From FEN-1219 sp039933105 (GTDB taxonomy: Bacteria; Pseudomonadota; Gammaproteobacteria; Steroidobacterales; Rariloculaceae): DNA of 64,000 nt. The stretch covers positions 131,271 through 195,270 of the forward strand of contig JBDTOT010000001.1 of assembly GCA_039933105.1 (NCBI GenBank), written 5' to 3'. How positions within the stretch are numbered: the first letter of the stretch is position 1; every line of letters begins with the position of its first letter. The notes beneath the pieces are model-generated. The model was not told the DNA's origin. It made no database searches and saw only the letters and a list, made by a program, of their open reading frames with translations. Both the position numbers and the translations under genes were made by a program. This document shows positions 49,854 through 60,741 of the stretch, piece after piece.

Positions 49854-51077
49854 GTGATCGGCGCCGGTCACGCGGGACTCGCGACGAGCCGCGTGCTCGG
49901 CGAGCGCTCGATCGATCACGTCGTGCTCGAGCGTGGTGAAGTTGCGAACTCCTGGCGGCGCGAACGCTGGGACTCGCTGCGACTTCTCACACCGAACTGG
50001 CAGGCGCAGCTGCCGGGCTACCGTTACTCGGGCAACGACGCCGACGGCTACATGGCTGCCGCCGAGGTGGCCGCGTTCATCGAGGGTTACGCCACGGCGA
50101 GCCAAGCGCCGGTCCGCACGCAGACCGGAGTCACGGCCGTGACCGCGGCTGACGACGGCTATCGCATCGCGACCCACGGCGGGGAAATCCTGTGCCGCAG
50201 CGTCGTCATCGCCAGCGGCGCCTGCAACGCCGCGCATGTGCCTGCCCTGCGCGCGGCCGTGCCGGAGTCGGTCGCCTGCTTCAGCACGTTCGATTATCGC
50301 AGTCCCGCGCAATTGCCCACCGGCGGCGTGCTCGTCGTGGGCGCGTCTGCGACCGGCGTGCAGCTTGCGGACGAGATTCAGCGTGCCGGACATCCCGTCG
50401 CGATTTCGGTCGGCGAGCATGTGCGCCTGCCGCGCATGTATCGCGGCCGCGACGTGCTGTGGTGGATGGAGAACTCAGGCGTGTGGAACCAACGCCACGA
50501 CGAGATCGACGACCTCGTGCGCGCGCGCCGCTTGCCGTCGCCGCAGCTCGTCGGCACGCCGGAGCGTTCGACGCTGGATTTGAACGCGCTGGCCGCGCAC
50601 GGCGTCGAGATCGTCGGTCGATTGAGCGCGATACGTGATGGGCGCGCGCTGTTCTCGGGCGGCCTGCGCAATCTGTTCGCGCTCGCGGACTTGAAGCTGG
50701 AACGGCTGCTCGACACGTTCGACGAGTGGTCGCGCGTGCACGGCCACGACGGCGACGTGAACCCAAGCGAACGTTTCGCGCCGACGCGCGTGCCGGACAA
50801 GTCGCGCCTCGAGATCGATCTGAATCGCGGTGAGATTCGTTCGGTCGTGTGGGCGACGGGGTTTCGTCCGGAATACGGTTGGCTGCAGGTGCCTGTCATC
50901 GATCACAAGGGCCACTTGCGCCATGAGGGCGGCGTGGCGGAGGCGCCCGGCCTCTATGCGATCGGCCTGCCAGTGCTTCGCCGCCGCAAGTCCACGTTCA
51001 TCCTCGGTGCCGAGGACGACGCGCGCGCCATCGTCACGCACCTCAAAGGCTATCTCGACGGCGCGACACCGACCTGA
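49854..51077 (+). CDS. FAD-dependent monooxygenase (FMO/BVMO-like flavoprotein)
   Basis: The protein has two dinucleotide folds: the FAD motif VVIGAGHAGLATSRVLGE at the start and GGVLVVGASATGVQLADEI for NADPH near residue 160. The motif FATGFxP-like ATGFRPEYGWLQVPV lies near the end. This is the architecture of flavin monooxygenases or pyridine-nucleotide oxidoreductases. The conventional GTG at 49854 begins inside the first beta strand and removes conserved residues; ATC at 49833, seven bases after GAGG, gives IERFTTVVIGAGH and is a better biological start. Substrate unknown. Confidence 0.85.
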   Translation: MIGAGHAGLATSRVLGERSIDHVVLERGEVANSWRRERWDSLRLLTPNWQAQLPGYRYSGNDADGYMAAAEVAAFIEGYATASQAPVRTQTGVTAVTAADDGYRIATHGGEILCRSVVIASGACNAAHVPALRAAVPESVACFSTFDYRSPAQLPTGGVLVVGASATGVQLADEIQRAGHPVAISVGEHVRLPRMYRGRDVLWWMENSGVWNQRHDEIDDLVRARRLPSPQLVGTPERSTLDLNALAAHGVEIVGRLSAIRDGRALFSGGLRNLFALADLKLERLLDTFDEWSRVHGHDGDVNPSERFAPTRVPDKSRLEIDLNRGEIRSVVWATGFRPEYGWLQVPVIDHKGHLRHEGGVAEAPGLYAIGLPVLRRRKSTFILGAEDDARAIVTHLKGYLDGATPT

Positions 51078-51152
51078 GCTAGCGGCAAAGGACGTGACCG
51101 AGCTTTCGCATTCAGCGAGAATGGCGCCCGGTATCAGCGACCTATCCCGCGC

Positions 51153-53696
51153 ATGGCCTATCCATTCAGAGACATCGAAGCGAAGTGGCAGACCTATTGG
51201 GAAGGCCACGCCACGTTTCGCGTGCCGGCGAAGGTCGATACGTCGAAGCCGAAATACTATGTGCTCGACATGTTCCCCTACCCGTCGGGCGAAGGCCTGC
51301 ACGTAGGACACCCCGAGGGCTACACCGCGTCCGACATCATTGCGCGCTACAAGCGCATGCGCGGCTTCAACGTGTTGCACCCGATGGGCTGGGACGCGTT
51401 CGGTCTGCCGGCCGAGCAGTACGCCGTGCGCACAGGCACGCACCCGCGCATCACGACCGAGCGCAACGTGCAGCGCTTCCGCACGCAGCTGAAGTCGCTC
51501 GGTTTCTCGTACGACTGGCAACGCGAGGTCAACACCACCGATCCCGGCTACTACAAGTGGACGCAGTGGATCGTGAAGCAGCTGTTCGACCGTGGGCTCG
51601 CGTACCAGAGTGAGTTGCCCGTGTGGTGGTGCCCGGAGCTCGGCACCACGCTCGCGAACGAGGAAGTCATCGACGGCAAATCCGAGGTCGGCGGCTTCCC
51701 TTGCGTGCGCAAACCGTTGCGCCAGTGGGTGCTGAAGATCACGCAATACGCCGACGAACTGCTGAAGGGCTTGGACGCCCTCGACTGGCCGAACAGCACG
51801 AAGGAAATGCAGCGCAACTGGATCGGCCGTAGCGAAGGCGCGGAGATCGATTTCGCTGTCGACGGCCAACCGGGCGTCACGCTGCGCGTGTTCACGACGC
51901 GGCCCGACACTTTGTTCGGCGCCACGTACATGGTGCTGGCGCCCGAGCACGAGGTCGTCACTCGACTCACCTCGCCTGGCCAACGTGCAGCGATAGACGC
52001 ATACCGCGAGCAGGCCGCGCGCAAGAGCGAGCTCGAGCGCACCGAGTTGCAGAAAGAGAAGTCAGGCGTATTCACGGGCGCGTACGCCGTGAACCCGGCC
52101 ACCGGCGGCAAGATTCCGATCTGGATCGCCGACTATGTGCTCGCGGGCTACGGCACCGGTGCAATCATGGCGGTGCCCGCGCAGGACCAGCGCGACTTCG
52201 AGTTCGCCGCCGCGCACAGCCTGCCCGTAATCCGCACGGTGCAGCCGCCGGTCGAGTTCGACGGCCACGGTGCGTGGCTCGGCGACGGTATCGCGATCAA
52301 CAGCGGCTTCCTGAACGGCAAGAATGTCGTGGAGGCCAAAGCCGCGATGATCGAGTGGCTCGAACGCGAGCGCAAAGGCGAGCGCCGCGTGAACTACAAG
52401 CTGCGCGACTGGCTGTTCTCACGCCAACGCTACTGGGGCGAGCCTTTCCCGATCGTGTTCGTCGACGGCAAGCCACAAACCGTGGCCGACGCCGAGCTGC
52501 CCGTGTTGTTGCCCGAGCTCGACGACTTCAAACCGAGCGGTTCACCGGAAGGCCCGCTCGCGAAGGCGGGCGCGTGGCTCGACACGACCACCAAAGACGG
52601 CAAGCGCGCGCGCCGCGAAACGAACACGATGCCGCAATGGGCCGGCTCGTGCTGGTATTACTTGCGCTTCGTCGACCCGGACAACCAAGAGCGGCTGATC
52701 GACCCTGTGCTCGAGAAATACTGGCTGCCGGTTGATCTCTACATCGGCGGCTCTGAGCACAGCGTGCTGCATCTTTTGTACGCGCGTTTCTGGCACAAGG
52801 TGCTGTACGACGCCGGTGTGGCGTCGACACCCGAGCCGTTCGCGAAACTCGTGCATCAGGGCATGATCCTGGGCGAGCTCGAGTTCACCGTCGACGGCAA
52901 GCGCGTCGACGAGCAGCTCGTCGAGAAACGCGGCGATCAGTTCGTGTTGAAGAGCAGCCCAACGACGACGGTCGAAGCGCGCGCGTTCAAGATGAGCAAG
53001 AGCCGCGGCAACGTGGTGAATCCAGACGACATCGTGAAGCACTACGGCGCCGACGCGTTCCGTCTCTATGAGATGTTCATGGGGCCGCTCGAGCAAGTGA
53101 AGCCGTGGAACACGCGCGGCGTCGAGGGCACGCATCGATTCTTGAATCGGGCGTGGCGGCTCGTGGCCGGCGCCAGCGCCGACGAAGGCGGCAGCGCACC
53201 GCCGCTCGCCGACGCCGAGCTCACACGCGAGCAGGCGCGCACGCTGCACCAGACGATCGCCAAAGTGACGGAAGACATCGAGGCATTGCGCTTCAACACC
53301 GCCATCAGCACGCTGATGGAGTTTACGAATGCGGCGTACAAGTGGCCGAGCATGCCGCGTGCCGCTGCTGAAGCGTTCGTGCTGTTGCTGGCCCCTCTCG
53401 CTCCGCATCTCGGCGAGGAGCTGTGGCAGCGGCTCGGTCACGGTGAATCGCTCGCGTATCACGCGTGGCCGGTGGCCGACCCCGCGCTCCTGAAGGCCGA
53501 CGTGTTCGAGATTGCGGTGCAGGTCAACGGCAAGGTGCGGGGCAAGATCCAGGTGCCAGCCGAGGCAGCCGAGGCCGAAGTCATCGAGATCGCGAAGGCG
53601 GATCAAAACGTGGGCCGCCACCTCGCCGGCCAGAGCGTGAAACGCGCGATCTACGTCCGCGGCCGAATCGTGAATTTCGTCGTCGCAGCTGAGTAA
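51153..53696 (+). CDS. leuS: leucyl-tRNA synthetase
   Basis: LeuS charges tRNA-Leu. The 847-residue enzyme has the HIGH-equivalent HVGHPEGYTASDI near residue 50, the editing (CP1) domain in the middle with GYGTGAIMAVPAQDQRDF, DTFVDSSWYYLRF-type GSCWYYLRFVDP, and the KMSKS loop FKMSKSRGNVVNPDD. The C-terminal anticodon-binding region ends with VQVNGKVRGKIQVP. Length is close to E. coli LeuS (860). lptE does not follow it, unlike the common leuS-lptE-holA order. Confidence 0.98.
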   Translation: MAYPFRDIEAKWQTYWEGHATFRVPAKVDTSKPKYYVLDMFPYPSGEGLHVGHPEGYTASDIIARYKRMRGFNVLHPMGWDAFGLPAEQYAVRTGTHPRITTERNVQRFRTQLKSLGFSYDWQREVNTTDPGYYKWTQWIVKQLFDRGLAYQSELPVWWCPELGTTLANEEVIDGKSEVGGFPCVRKPLRQWVLKITQYADELLKGLDALDWPNSTKEMQRNWIGRSEGAEIDFAVDGQPGVTLRVFTTRPDTLFGATYMVLAPEHEVVTRLTSPGQRAAIDAYREQAARKSELERTELQKEKSGVFTGAYAVNPATGGKIPIWIADYVLAGYGTGAIMAVPAQDQRDFEFAAAHSLPVIRTVQPPVEFDGHGAWLGDGIAINSGFLNGKNVVEAKAAMIEWLERERKGERRVNYKLRDWLFSRQRYWGEPFPIVFVDGKPQTVADAELPVLLPELDDFKPSGSPEGPLAKAGAWLDTTTKDGKRARRETNTMPQWAGSCWYYLRFVDPDNQERLIDPVLEKYWLPVDLYIGGSEHSVLHLLYARFWHKVLYDAGVASTPEPFAKLVHQGMILGELEFTVDGKRVDEQLVEKRGDQFVLKSSPTTTVEARAFKMSKSRGNVVNPDDIVKHYGADAFRLYEMFMGPLEQVKPWNTRGVEGTHRFLNRAWRLVAGASADEGGSAPPLADAELTREQARTLHQTIAKVTEDIEALRFNTAISTLMEFTNAAYKWPSMPRAAAEAFVLLLAPLAPHLGEELWQRLGHGESLAYHAWPVADPALLKADVFEIAVQVNGKVRGKIQVPAEAAEAEVIEIAKADQNVGRHLAGQSVKRAIYVRGRIVNFVVAAE

Positions 53697-53709
53697 GCTC
53701 CGCGGCCCG

Positions 53710-54963
53710 ATGTCGAAGCGCATCGTCATCACGTGCTGGGGCTCGCACGGCGATCTGTTTCCGTACATCGGGCTCGCGCTGGCGCTGAAAGAGCGCGGCC
53801 ACGCGCCGGTCATCGCGACGATGCCGCTGTATCAGTCGAACGTCGAGCAGGAAGGCCTCGACTACGCGGCCGTGGGGCCCACGGTGGACGTGACCGACCT
53901 CCGCCTGTTCGAGCGGATCATGGATCCGCGCCGGGGCAGCGAGGTGATCATCCGCGAGATGCTGCTGCCGAAGTTGCGTGAGACATACGAGCAACTGCAG
54001 CGTGCCGCGGCGGGCGCGGACTTCGTCGTGAGCCACCCGATCTGCTACGCGACGCCGGTCTTCGCCGAGCGCGAGCGCTTGCCGTGGGTGTCGACCACAC
54101 TGGCGCCGATGCTGTTCTTCTCGCGCTCGGATCCGGCCGTGATGCCGATGTTGCCGCGCCTGAACAGCATCCCGCTCATAGGGAAGTGGCTCGCCGGCAA
54201 GGCACCTGTGTTGATGCGCGGCATCACGCGCGAATGGATGAAGCCGGTCGCGGCGCTGCGCGCAGAGCTCGGCATGGCGCCCGGTGCGCATCCTTTGTTC
54301 GAGGGCCAGTACTCGCCGCTCGGCACACTCGCGATGTACTCGCGCGTGCTCGCGACGCCGCAGCACGACTGGCCACCGAACGTCATGAGCACAGGCTGCG
54401 TGTTCTACAACGGCCCCGAAGGGCTCGATGCGAAGCTCGAGGCATTTCTCGCGGACGGCCCACCGCCGGTGGTGTTCACGCTCGGCACTTCGGCCGTCGG
54501 CGCGGCCGGCCGTTTCTATCACGAGAGCTCAGCCGCCGCGCAAAAGCTTGGTATGCGCGCGGTGCTGCTCACGGGTGGCCTCGAGCAGAACAAGCCCACC
54601 GGCCCGCTGCCCGACAGCGTGCTGCTCGTGGACCGAGCGCCGCACCAGCTGCTGTTTCCGCGAGCCGCCGCCGTGGTGCATCAGGTCGGCGCCGGCACGC
54701 TTGGCCAGGCGCTGCGCAGCGGCAAACCGATGCTCACGGTGCCGCACGGTCACGATCAATTCGACAACGCGTTCCGCGTCACGAAGCTCGGCGTGGCGCG
54801 CACCGTGTTCCCGAAGGATTACACGGCGGCGCGCGTGGCACGCGAGCTTACGTTGCTGCTCGATGCAGGGTATCGGCGGCGTGCGGAAGAGGTTGCCGCG
54901 GTCGTGCGGCAGGAAGGCGGCGCCGATGCGGCCGCGGCCGCGATCGAACAGTATCTACGCTGA
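53710..54963 (+). CDS. glycosyltransferase of the UDP-glucosyl/MGT family (GT1-like)
   Basis: The 417-residue protein begins RIVITCWGSHGDLFPYIGLA, the acceptor-side loop of GT-B enzymes. The C-terminal nucleotide-sugar motif is VVHQVGAGTLGQALRSGKPM then VPHGHDQFDNAFRV, characteristic of GT1 (UGT-like) transferases acting on lipids, sterols or macrolides. The acceptor is unknown. It is 13 bases after leuS and its stop overlaps the convergent lnt gene by nine bases. Confidence 0.87.
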   Translation: MSKRIVITCWGSHGDLFPYIGLALALKERGHAPVIATMPLYQSNVEQEGLDYAAVGPTVDVTDLRLFERIMDPRRGSEVIIREMLLPKLRETYEQLQRAAAGADFVVSHPICYATPVFAERERLPWVSTTLAPMLFFSRSDPAVMPMLPRLNSIPLIGKWLAGKAPVLMRGITREWMKPVAALRAELGMAPGAHPLFEGQYSPLGTLAMYSRVLATPQHDWPPNVMSTGCVFYNGPEGLDAKLEAFLADGPPPVVFTLGTSAVGAAGRFYHESSAAAQKLGMRAVLLTGGLEQNKPTGPLPDSVLLVDRAPHQLLFPRAAAVVHQVGAGTLGQALRSGKPMLTVPHGHDQFDNAFRVTKLGVARTVFPKDYTAARVARELTLLLDAGYRRRAEEVAAVVRQEGGADAAAAAIEQYLR

Positions 54964-56439
54964 ACGGCGCTGCGCCGCGTAGCCCGCAGCGAGCACGAGC
55001 AGAATCAGAGCGAGTACCGGGTAGTTGCGCACGCGCGCATAAGGCGTTGCGCCCACGTAGCCGCGTACCGTCTGTTTCAGAACCGCCGTTTCGAACTGCG
55101 GCACCGTCGCGGTCACGTAACCCAGTGGATCGATGACGGCCGTGATGCCCGTATTAGCCGCACGCAACAGGTAGCGGCCAGCTTCGGCCGCGCGCACGCG
55201 TGCGATTTGCAGGTGCTGATGCGGCGCAATCGAATTGCCGAACCAAGCGTCGTTGGTCACGTTGATGAGCAACGTGGCCTCGGGGAGATAGTGCAGCTGC
55301 TCGGCGCCGAACACGTCCTCGTAGCAAATCGTGATCGCCACGCGCTCGCCCGCCGCATCGAGCGGCGGTTGATCGGCCGCGCCGGACACCGCGTCGCCCG
55401 TCGGCAGATTCATGTACCGCATCCAGTTACGGATGAAGCCTGGCACGGGAAAATATTCGCCGAACGGCACGAGATGGCGCTTCACGTAGATCTGCAGCGG
55501 GTCCGTCAGCGCCACGAGAATGTTCTGGAACGATTCGGTCTCGGGGCTCGCGTTCGGCGGCAGCCGTAGAGTGCCGAGTAGAACCGTGCTTCCGCGCTTC
55601 GCCATCGCGGTACGCAGCGTCTTCAGGTAATCACCCACGTACTCGTACAACGTCGGAATCGCCGCTTCGGGCCACACGATGAGATCCGCGCCGGCGCTCT
55701 GCTGCGTGAGGCTGCCATACAGAGTGAGCGTGCCCGGCAGTTGGTCGGGCTTCCACTTCAGGTCTTGCTCAATGGCGCCTTGGACGAGCGCGACGTTGAG
55801 GTCACGCTCCTCCGGCCGCGTAAAATCGTGATCGTGTGCCGCAAAGCCGACACCCCACACGGCCACAGCAACGAGCGCGGCGGTGGCGCGCTCGCGGTTC
55901 GTGCCGAGCGCTAGCGTGACGAGCGCGCCGGCCGTCAGCAGCACCGCATAACTCATTGCGTGCATGCCCGCGATGGGCGCATACGCCATGAGCCATGAAT
56001 CCGTCTGGCTGTAGCCGGCCGAAAGCCAACCGAAGCCGGAGAACATCCAGCCGCGCATCCACTCCGTCAGCACGAACATCGCCGGCAGCACGCCGAGCCA
56101 CGCCACCGCGCCGCGCGCGCGAAACCACCGCCCAGCGATATAGCCCGCCAGCGCGATGAACGCTGCGCACACAGCCACGAGCCCGATCGTCAGGAACCCC
56201 GCAACCGGAAGCGGCGCACCGCCAATGATGCGCACCGCGATGTACGTCCAATACGTGCCGAAGCCGAATGCGCCGCCGCCATAGACGAAGCCGATTCTGG
56301 CCGCGCGCCACGCCGGGGCGTCGTGCCACAGATAAAGGAGTACCGCAAACGACAGCGGCGCGATCCAGAATTGACCGAAAGGGGCGAAAGCGAACGGCAG
56401 CACCGCTCCGGCCAACGCAGCTTGCGAAAAGTCCCTCAC
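54955..56439 (-). CDS. lnt: apolipoprotein N-acyltransferase
   Basis: Lnt adds the third acyl chain to lipoproteins in the inner membrane, completing the pathway begun by Lgt in this window. The 494-residue protein has about six N-terminal membrane helices, then a nitrilase-like periplasmic domain with Glu (IVWPEAAIP), Lys (VKRHLVPFGEYFPV) and Cys (TICYEDVFG), and a last helix near the C-terminus. It follows ybeX by 15 bases in the conserved miaB-phoH-ybeY-ybeX-lnt run. Confidence 0.95.
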   Translation of the reverse strand: MRDFSQAALAGAVLPFAFAPFGQFWIAPLSFAVLLYLWHDAPAWRAARIGFVYGGGAFGFGTYWTYIAVRIIGGAPLPVAGFLTIGLVAVCAAFIALAGYIAGRWFRARGAVAWLGVLPAMFVLTEWMRGWMFSGFGWLSAGYSQTDSWLMAYAPIAGMHAMSYAVLLTAGALVTLALGTNRERATAALVAVAVWGVGFAAHDHDFTRPEERDLNVALVQGAIEQDLKWKPDQLPGTLTLYGSLTQQSAGADLIVWPEAAIPTLYEYVGDYLKTLRTAMAKRGSTVLLGTLRLPPNASPETESFQNILVALTDPLQIYVKRHLVPFGEYFPVPGFIRNWMRYMNLPTGDAVSGAADQPPLDAAGERVAITICYEDVFGAEQLHYLPEATLLINVTNDAWFGNSIAPHQHLQIARVRAAEAGRYLLRAANTGITAVIDPLGYVTATVPQFETAVLKQTVRGYVGATPYARVRNYPVLALILLVLAAGYAAQRRSA

Positions 56440-56454
56440 CGCGCGAGCCCGCGG

Positions 56455-57306
56455 CTACTCGGCGGCGGGCGGCGGCAACCGCGTGACTTCGAGCGCCTGC
56501 AGGCGCCGGCGATCGCCGCGCAGCACCTTGAACCGCAGGCCCGAGTACTCGAGCTGCTCACCGCGACGTGGCAAGCGGCCGAGCTCGTGCATCACGAGCC
56601 CGCCCACCGTGTCATAGTCGGCGTCGGAGATCTCGGTGGTGAAGAACTCGTTGAATTCCTCGATGCGCGTGAGCGCTTGCACGACGAACTTGCCGCCGTC
56701 CTGCGGCTGGATCGGTGGCGCAGCGTCCGCATCGTGCTCGTCGTCGATTTCGCCGACGATCTGCTCGAGCACGTCTTCGATGGTGGCGAGACCGGCGACG
56801 CCGCCGTACTCGTCGACGACGATCGCCATGTGGTTGCGACTCTCGCGAAACTCGTCGAGCAGCGTGTTCAGGCGCTTGCTCTCGGGAATGAACACGGCCG
56901 GGCGCATCAGCGTCTCGATGTTGAACCCAGCGCGATCGCGGATGAACTGCTTCAACAAATCCTTTGCGAGCGCGATGCCGACAACTTCATCGCGATCGTC
57001 ACCGATCACGGGGAAGCGCGAATGGTTGGATTCGCTGATGACCTTCAAGATCTCGTCGGCCGATTGATCCTTGGACACCACCACCATGTGGCTGCGCGGG
57101 ACCATGATGTCGCGCGTCTGCGCGTCGGCGACCGCAAGCACGGCCTGCAGCATGGTGAGCTCGTCTTCCGCCAGCACGCCGCTCTCGACGAATCCGGCGA
57201 GAAACTCGACGATCTGCTGGCGATCTTTGACGTCCCCGCGACCTTGGACGAGCCTGGCCCACCAGCCGGATACGCCGGTGTCGCTTGGAGTCGTTTCGTC
57301 TGACAT
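56455..57306 (-). CDS. ybeX: CorC/HlyC family transporter-associated protein with CBS domains
   Basis: The 283-residue soluble protein has an N-terminal helical region, a CBS pair (ADAQTRDIMVPRSHMVVV and HMAIVVDEYGGVAGLATI with RFPVIGDDRDEV) and a CorC/HlyC domain with DYDTVGGLVMHELGRLPRRG. YbeX (CorC) is linked to magnesium/cobalt efflux and ribosome metabolism. It lies between ybeY and lnt, as in E. coli. Confidence 0.94.
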   Translation of the reverse strand: MSDETTPSDTGVSGWWARLVQGRGDVKDRQQIVEFLAGFVESGVLAEDELTMLQAVLAVADAQTRDIMVPRSHMVVVSKDQSADEILKVISESNHSRFPVIGDDRDEVVGIALAKDLLKQFIRDRAGFNIETLMRPAVFIPESKRLNTLLDEFRESRNHMAIVVDEYGGVAGLATIEDVLEQIVGEIDDEHDADAAPPIQPQDGGKFVVQALTRIEEFNEFFTTEISDADYDTVGGLVMHELGRLPRRGEQLEYSGLRFKVLRGDRRRLQALEVTRLPPPAAE

Positions 57307-57316
57307 CGAAAGGATT

Positions 57317-57786
57317 TTAACCCGAATACGGGTCCGGAAACCCGAGCGCGGCTAGCAGCGTGCGTTCCCGCGTTTCCATCGTCGTGGCCTCGGCGCTGGT
57401 TTCGTGATCGTAACCCTGAAGATGCAGCACGCCGTGCACGACCATGTGCGCCCAGTGGGCGGGGGCCGACTTACCCTGTTCCCGCGCCTCGCGCTGCACC
57501 ACGGCGGCGCAGATCACGAGGTCGCCTAGCGGTAGCAGCTCGGCACCGGCGGCGCCGGGCACCCGATCCGCGCTGAAGGACAGCACGTTCGTGGGCCCAC
57601 GCTTGCCGCGGTACCTCGAGTTCAGCGCCGCGCTCTCGTCTTCGTCAACGATCCGCAGCGTGAGCTCGCCGCGAGCGGCTTTGCCGAGCGCATGCCGCGC
57701 CCAGGCGCGCAGCTTCTGCGGCGAGGGTGTGGCCGTCGCGTGCGCTGCATCTTGCACCGTGACCGCGAGCCGGCGCTCACGCGCCA

Positions 57787-57787
<1 letters not shown>
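57317..57787 (-). CDS. ybeY: endoribonuclease YbeY
   Basis: YbeY is a zinc-dependent RNase involved in 16S maturation and ribosome quality control. The metal site is MVVHGVLHLQGYDHE, with the conserved three histidines, and NVLSFSADR precedes. I choose ATG 57787, which overlaps the phoH stop as TGATG; a GTG at 57790 is possible. The 156-residue length is typical. It lies between phoH and ybeX. Confidence 0.96.
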
Positions 57788-58780
<993 letters not shown>

Positions 58781-58806
<26 letters not shown>

Positions 58807-60130
58807 TTGAAACCAGGCGACCCCTCAAACTGTTGCGCTTCGGCTCGGTAACGACCACATCGGCAAATCGGCCCACGAGCTCGGACGGGCCGACGAAGTT
58901 GACCCAACGCTGGTTCTCGGTGCGCCCCGCGAGCTCGCGCTCGTTCTTGACCGAGGTCTTCTCGACGAGGATCCGCTGCACGGTGCCGACCATGCCGGCG
59001 CTGATGGCGGCGGCCTGCTCGTTGACGAGGGTCTGAAGGCGCTCGAGCCGTTTCTGCTTGATCTCGTACGGCAGGTCCGGAAGATCCGCGGCCGGCGTGC
59101 CGGGCCGCGGGCTGTAGATGAAGCTGTACGACTGGTCGAAGCCTACATGTCGGATCAGCGCCAGCGTCTCCTCGAAATCTTCCTCGGTCTCGCCCGGGTA
59201 GCCCACGATGAAGTCCGTGGCGATCGAGATGCCGGGCCGGACGGCCTTCAGCTTGTCGATCTTCGCGATGTATGTCTCAGCCGTGTAGCCGCGCTTCATC
59301 AGCTTGAGCACTCTGTCCGAACCGCTTTGCACCGGCAGGTGCAGAAAGTTCGCGAGCTTTTCCACCGTGGCATACGCGCTAACGAGCGAGTCGTTGAATT
59401 GCGCGGGATGCGACGTGGTGAAACGAATGCGCTCGACGCTGTCGATCTTCGCGACTTCGCGGATCAGGGCCGCGAGGTCGGCTTTCTTGCCACCGCCAGC
59501 CGTCGGGCCGCGGTACGCATTCACGTTTTGGCCGAGCAGCGTGATCTCGCGCGCACCGAGCTCGGCCAAGTGTTGCGCTTCCGCGAGCACGTCCACGAGC
59601 GGCCGGCTGATTTCCTTGCCGCGCGTGGTAGGCACGATGCAATACGAGCACGCCTTGCTGCAGCCTTCCATGACGGACAGGAACGCCGCGCTCTGCGAGG
59701 CCTTGGCCTGCGGAATCTTGTCGAACTTCTCGATCTCCGGGAACGACACGTCGACGACCCGCGCCGTGCCCATGCGAACCTTGCCGATCAGCTCCGGCAA
59801 ACGGTGTAGCGTCTGCGGGCCGAACACGATGTCGACCCAGGGCGCGCGCTTCATGATGGCGGCGCCTTCCTGGCTCGCGACGCAGCCGCCAACGCCGATG
59901 ATGAGGTTCGGGTTCTGCTCTTTCAGCTCGCGCCAACGGCCGAGCAGCGAGAACACCTTATCTTCTGCCTTCTCTCGCACCGAGCACGTGTTCACGAGCA
60001 GGATGTCGGCTTCTTCCACACCGGCCGCCTTGCTCGCGGACAATGAACTCCCGAGCACGTCCGCCATCTTGGCGGAGTCGTACTCGTTCATCTGGCAGCC
60101 GTAGGTCTGGATGAAGTAACGCTCAGCCAC
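58781..60130 (-). CDS. miaB: tRNA-2-methylthio-N6-dimethylallyladenosine synthase
   Basis: MiaB is a radical-SAM methylthiotransferase acting on tRNA A37. The GTG at 60130, directly after the ssb stop, gives 449 residues starting MAERYFIQTYGCQMNEYDSA. The radical SAM cluster is in SVMEGCSKACSYCIVPTTRG, the N-terminal cluster cysteines are in TYGCQMN, VNTCSVRE and GVGGCVASQ, and the C-terminal TRAM region has NRSLRGRLV-type NSLRGRLVSSAIQK. It follows ssb directly and leads into phoH. Confidence 0.95.
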
Positions 60131-60131
60131 G

Positions 60132-60602
60132 TCAGAACGGAATGTCGTCGTCGAAATCGCCGGGCGGACCACTGTCGACGCTGTCGTTCACTGCTGCGGC
60201 CGGGCGCTCTCTGGCGCTCGCGCTCGCTGCCGCGGGTGCGTTGGCTCCGGCGCCGGCGCCACCGCCCTTGCTGCCGAGCATCTGCATCTCGTCGGCCACG
60301 ATTTCGGTCGTGTAACGGTCTTTGCCTTCTTTGTCCTGCCACTTGCGCGTGCGCAGCTTGCCTTCGATGTAGACCTGCGAGCCCTTGCGCAGGTACTCGG
60401 CGGCGATCTCGGCCAGGCGGCCGAACATCGCGATCTTGTGCCACTCCGTGCGCTCCTGCTGGTCGCCGGTCTGCTTGTCTTTCCACGACTCCGAGGTTGC
60501 GAGGGTCAGGTTCGTGACCGCACTACCGCTCGGCATGTAACGCGTCTCGGGGTCTTTGCCGAGATTGCCGACGAGAATGACCTTATTAACGCCGCGTGCC
60601 AT
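60132..60602 (-). CDS. ssb: single-stranded DNA-binding protein
   Basis: SSB coats ssDNA and recruits repair proteins. The 156-residue protein has the OB fold ARGVNKVILVGNLGKDPETR, NLTLATSESWKDKQTG, and HKIAMFGRLAEIAAEYL. A Gly/Ala/Ser-rich linker leads to the acidic protein-interaction tip DDDIPF. It precedes miaB by one base, an uncommon linkage (E. coli ssb lies beside uvrA). Confidence 0.97.
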   Translation of the reverse strand: MARGVNKVILVGNLGKDPETRYMPSGSAVTNLTLATSESWKDKQTGDQQERTEWHKIAMFGRLAEIAAEYLRKGSQVYIEGKLRTRKWQDKEGKDRYTTEIVADEMQMLGSKGGGAGAGANAPAAASASARERPAAAVNDSVDSGPPGDFDDDIPF

Positions 60603-60741
60603 GCAATCTCCTGTGTGGGCGAGCCTCTTGGGGCTCTTCGGCCGGGTCGTTCACGACACTCGACCAGGGGAGGTCATTCTACACCGCAGCCCCCTCAATA
60701 CACCCCGCATACTTGGGGCGTTCGGCGAGAAAAGCCACGGG

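Noticed and set aside
50475..51983. 502-codon open frame on the minus strand opposite the flavoprotein and leuS
   Set aside because: Frame is antisense to strongly conserved genes, is Arg/His/Val-biased as expected for high-GC shadows, and shows no domain.
52542..53813. 423-codon minus-strand frame opposite leuS
   Set aside because: Antisense shadow of leuS; no signal peptide, domain or plausible ribosome site.
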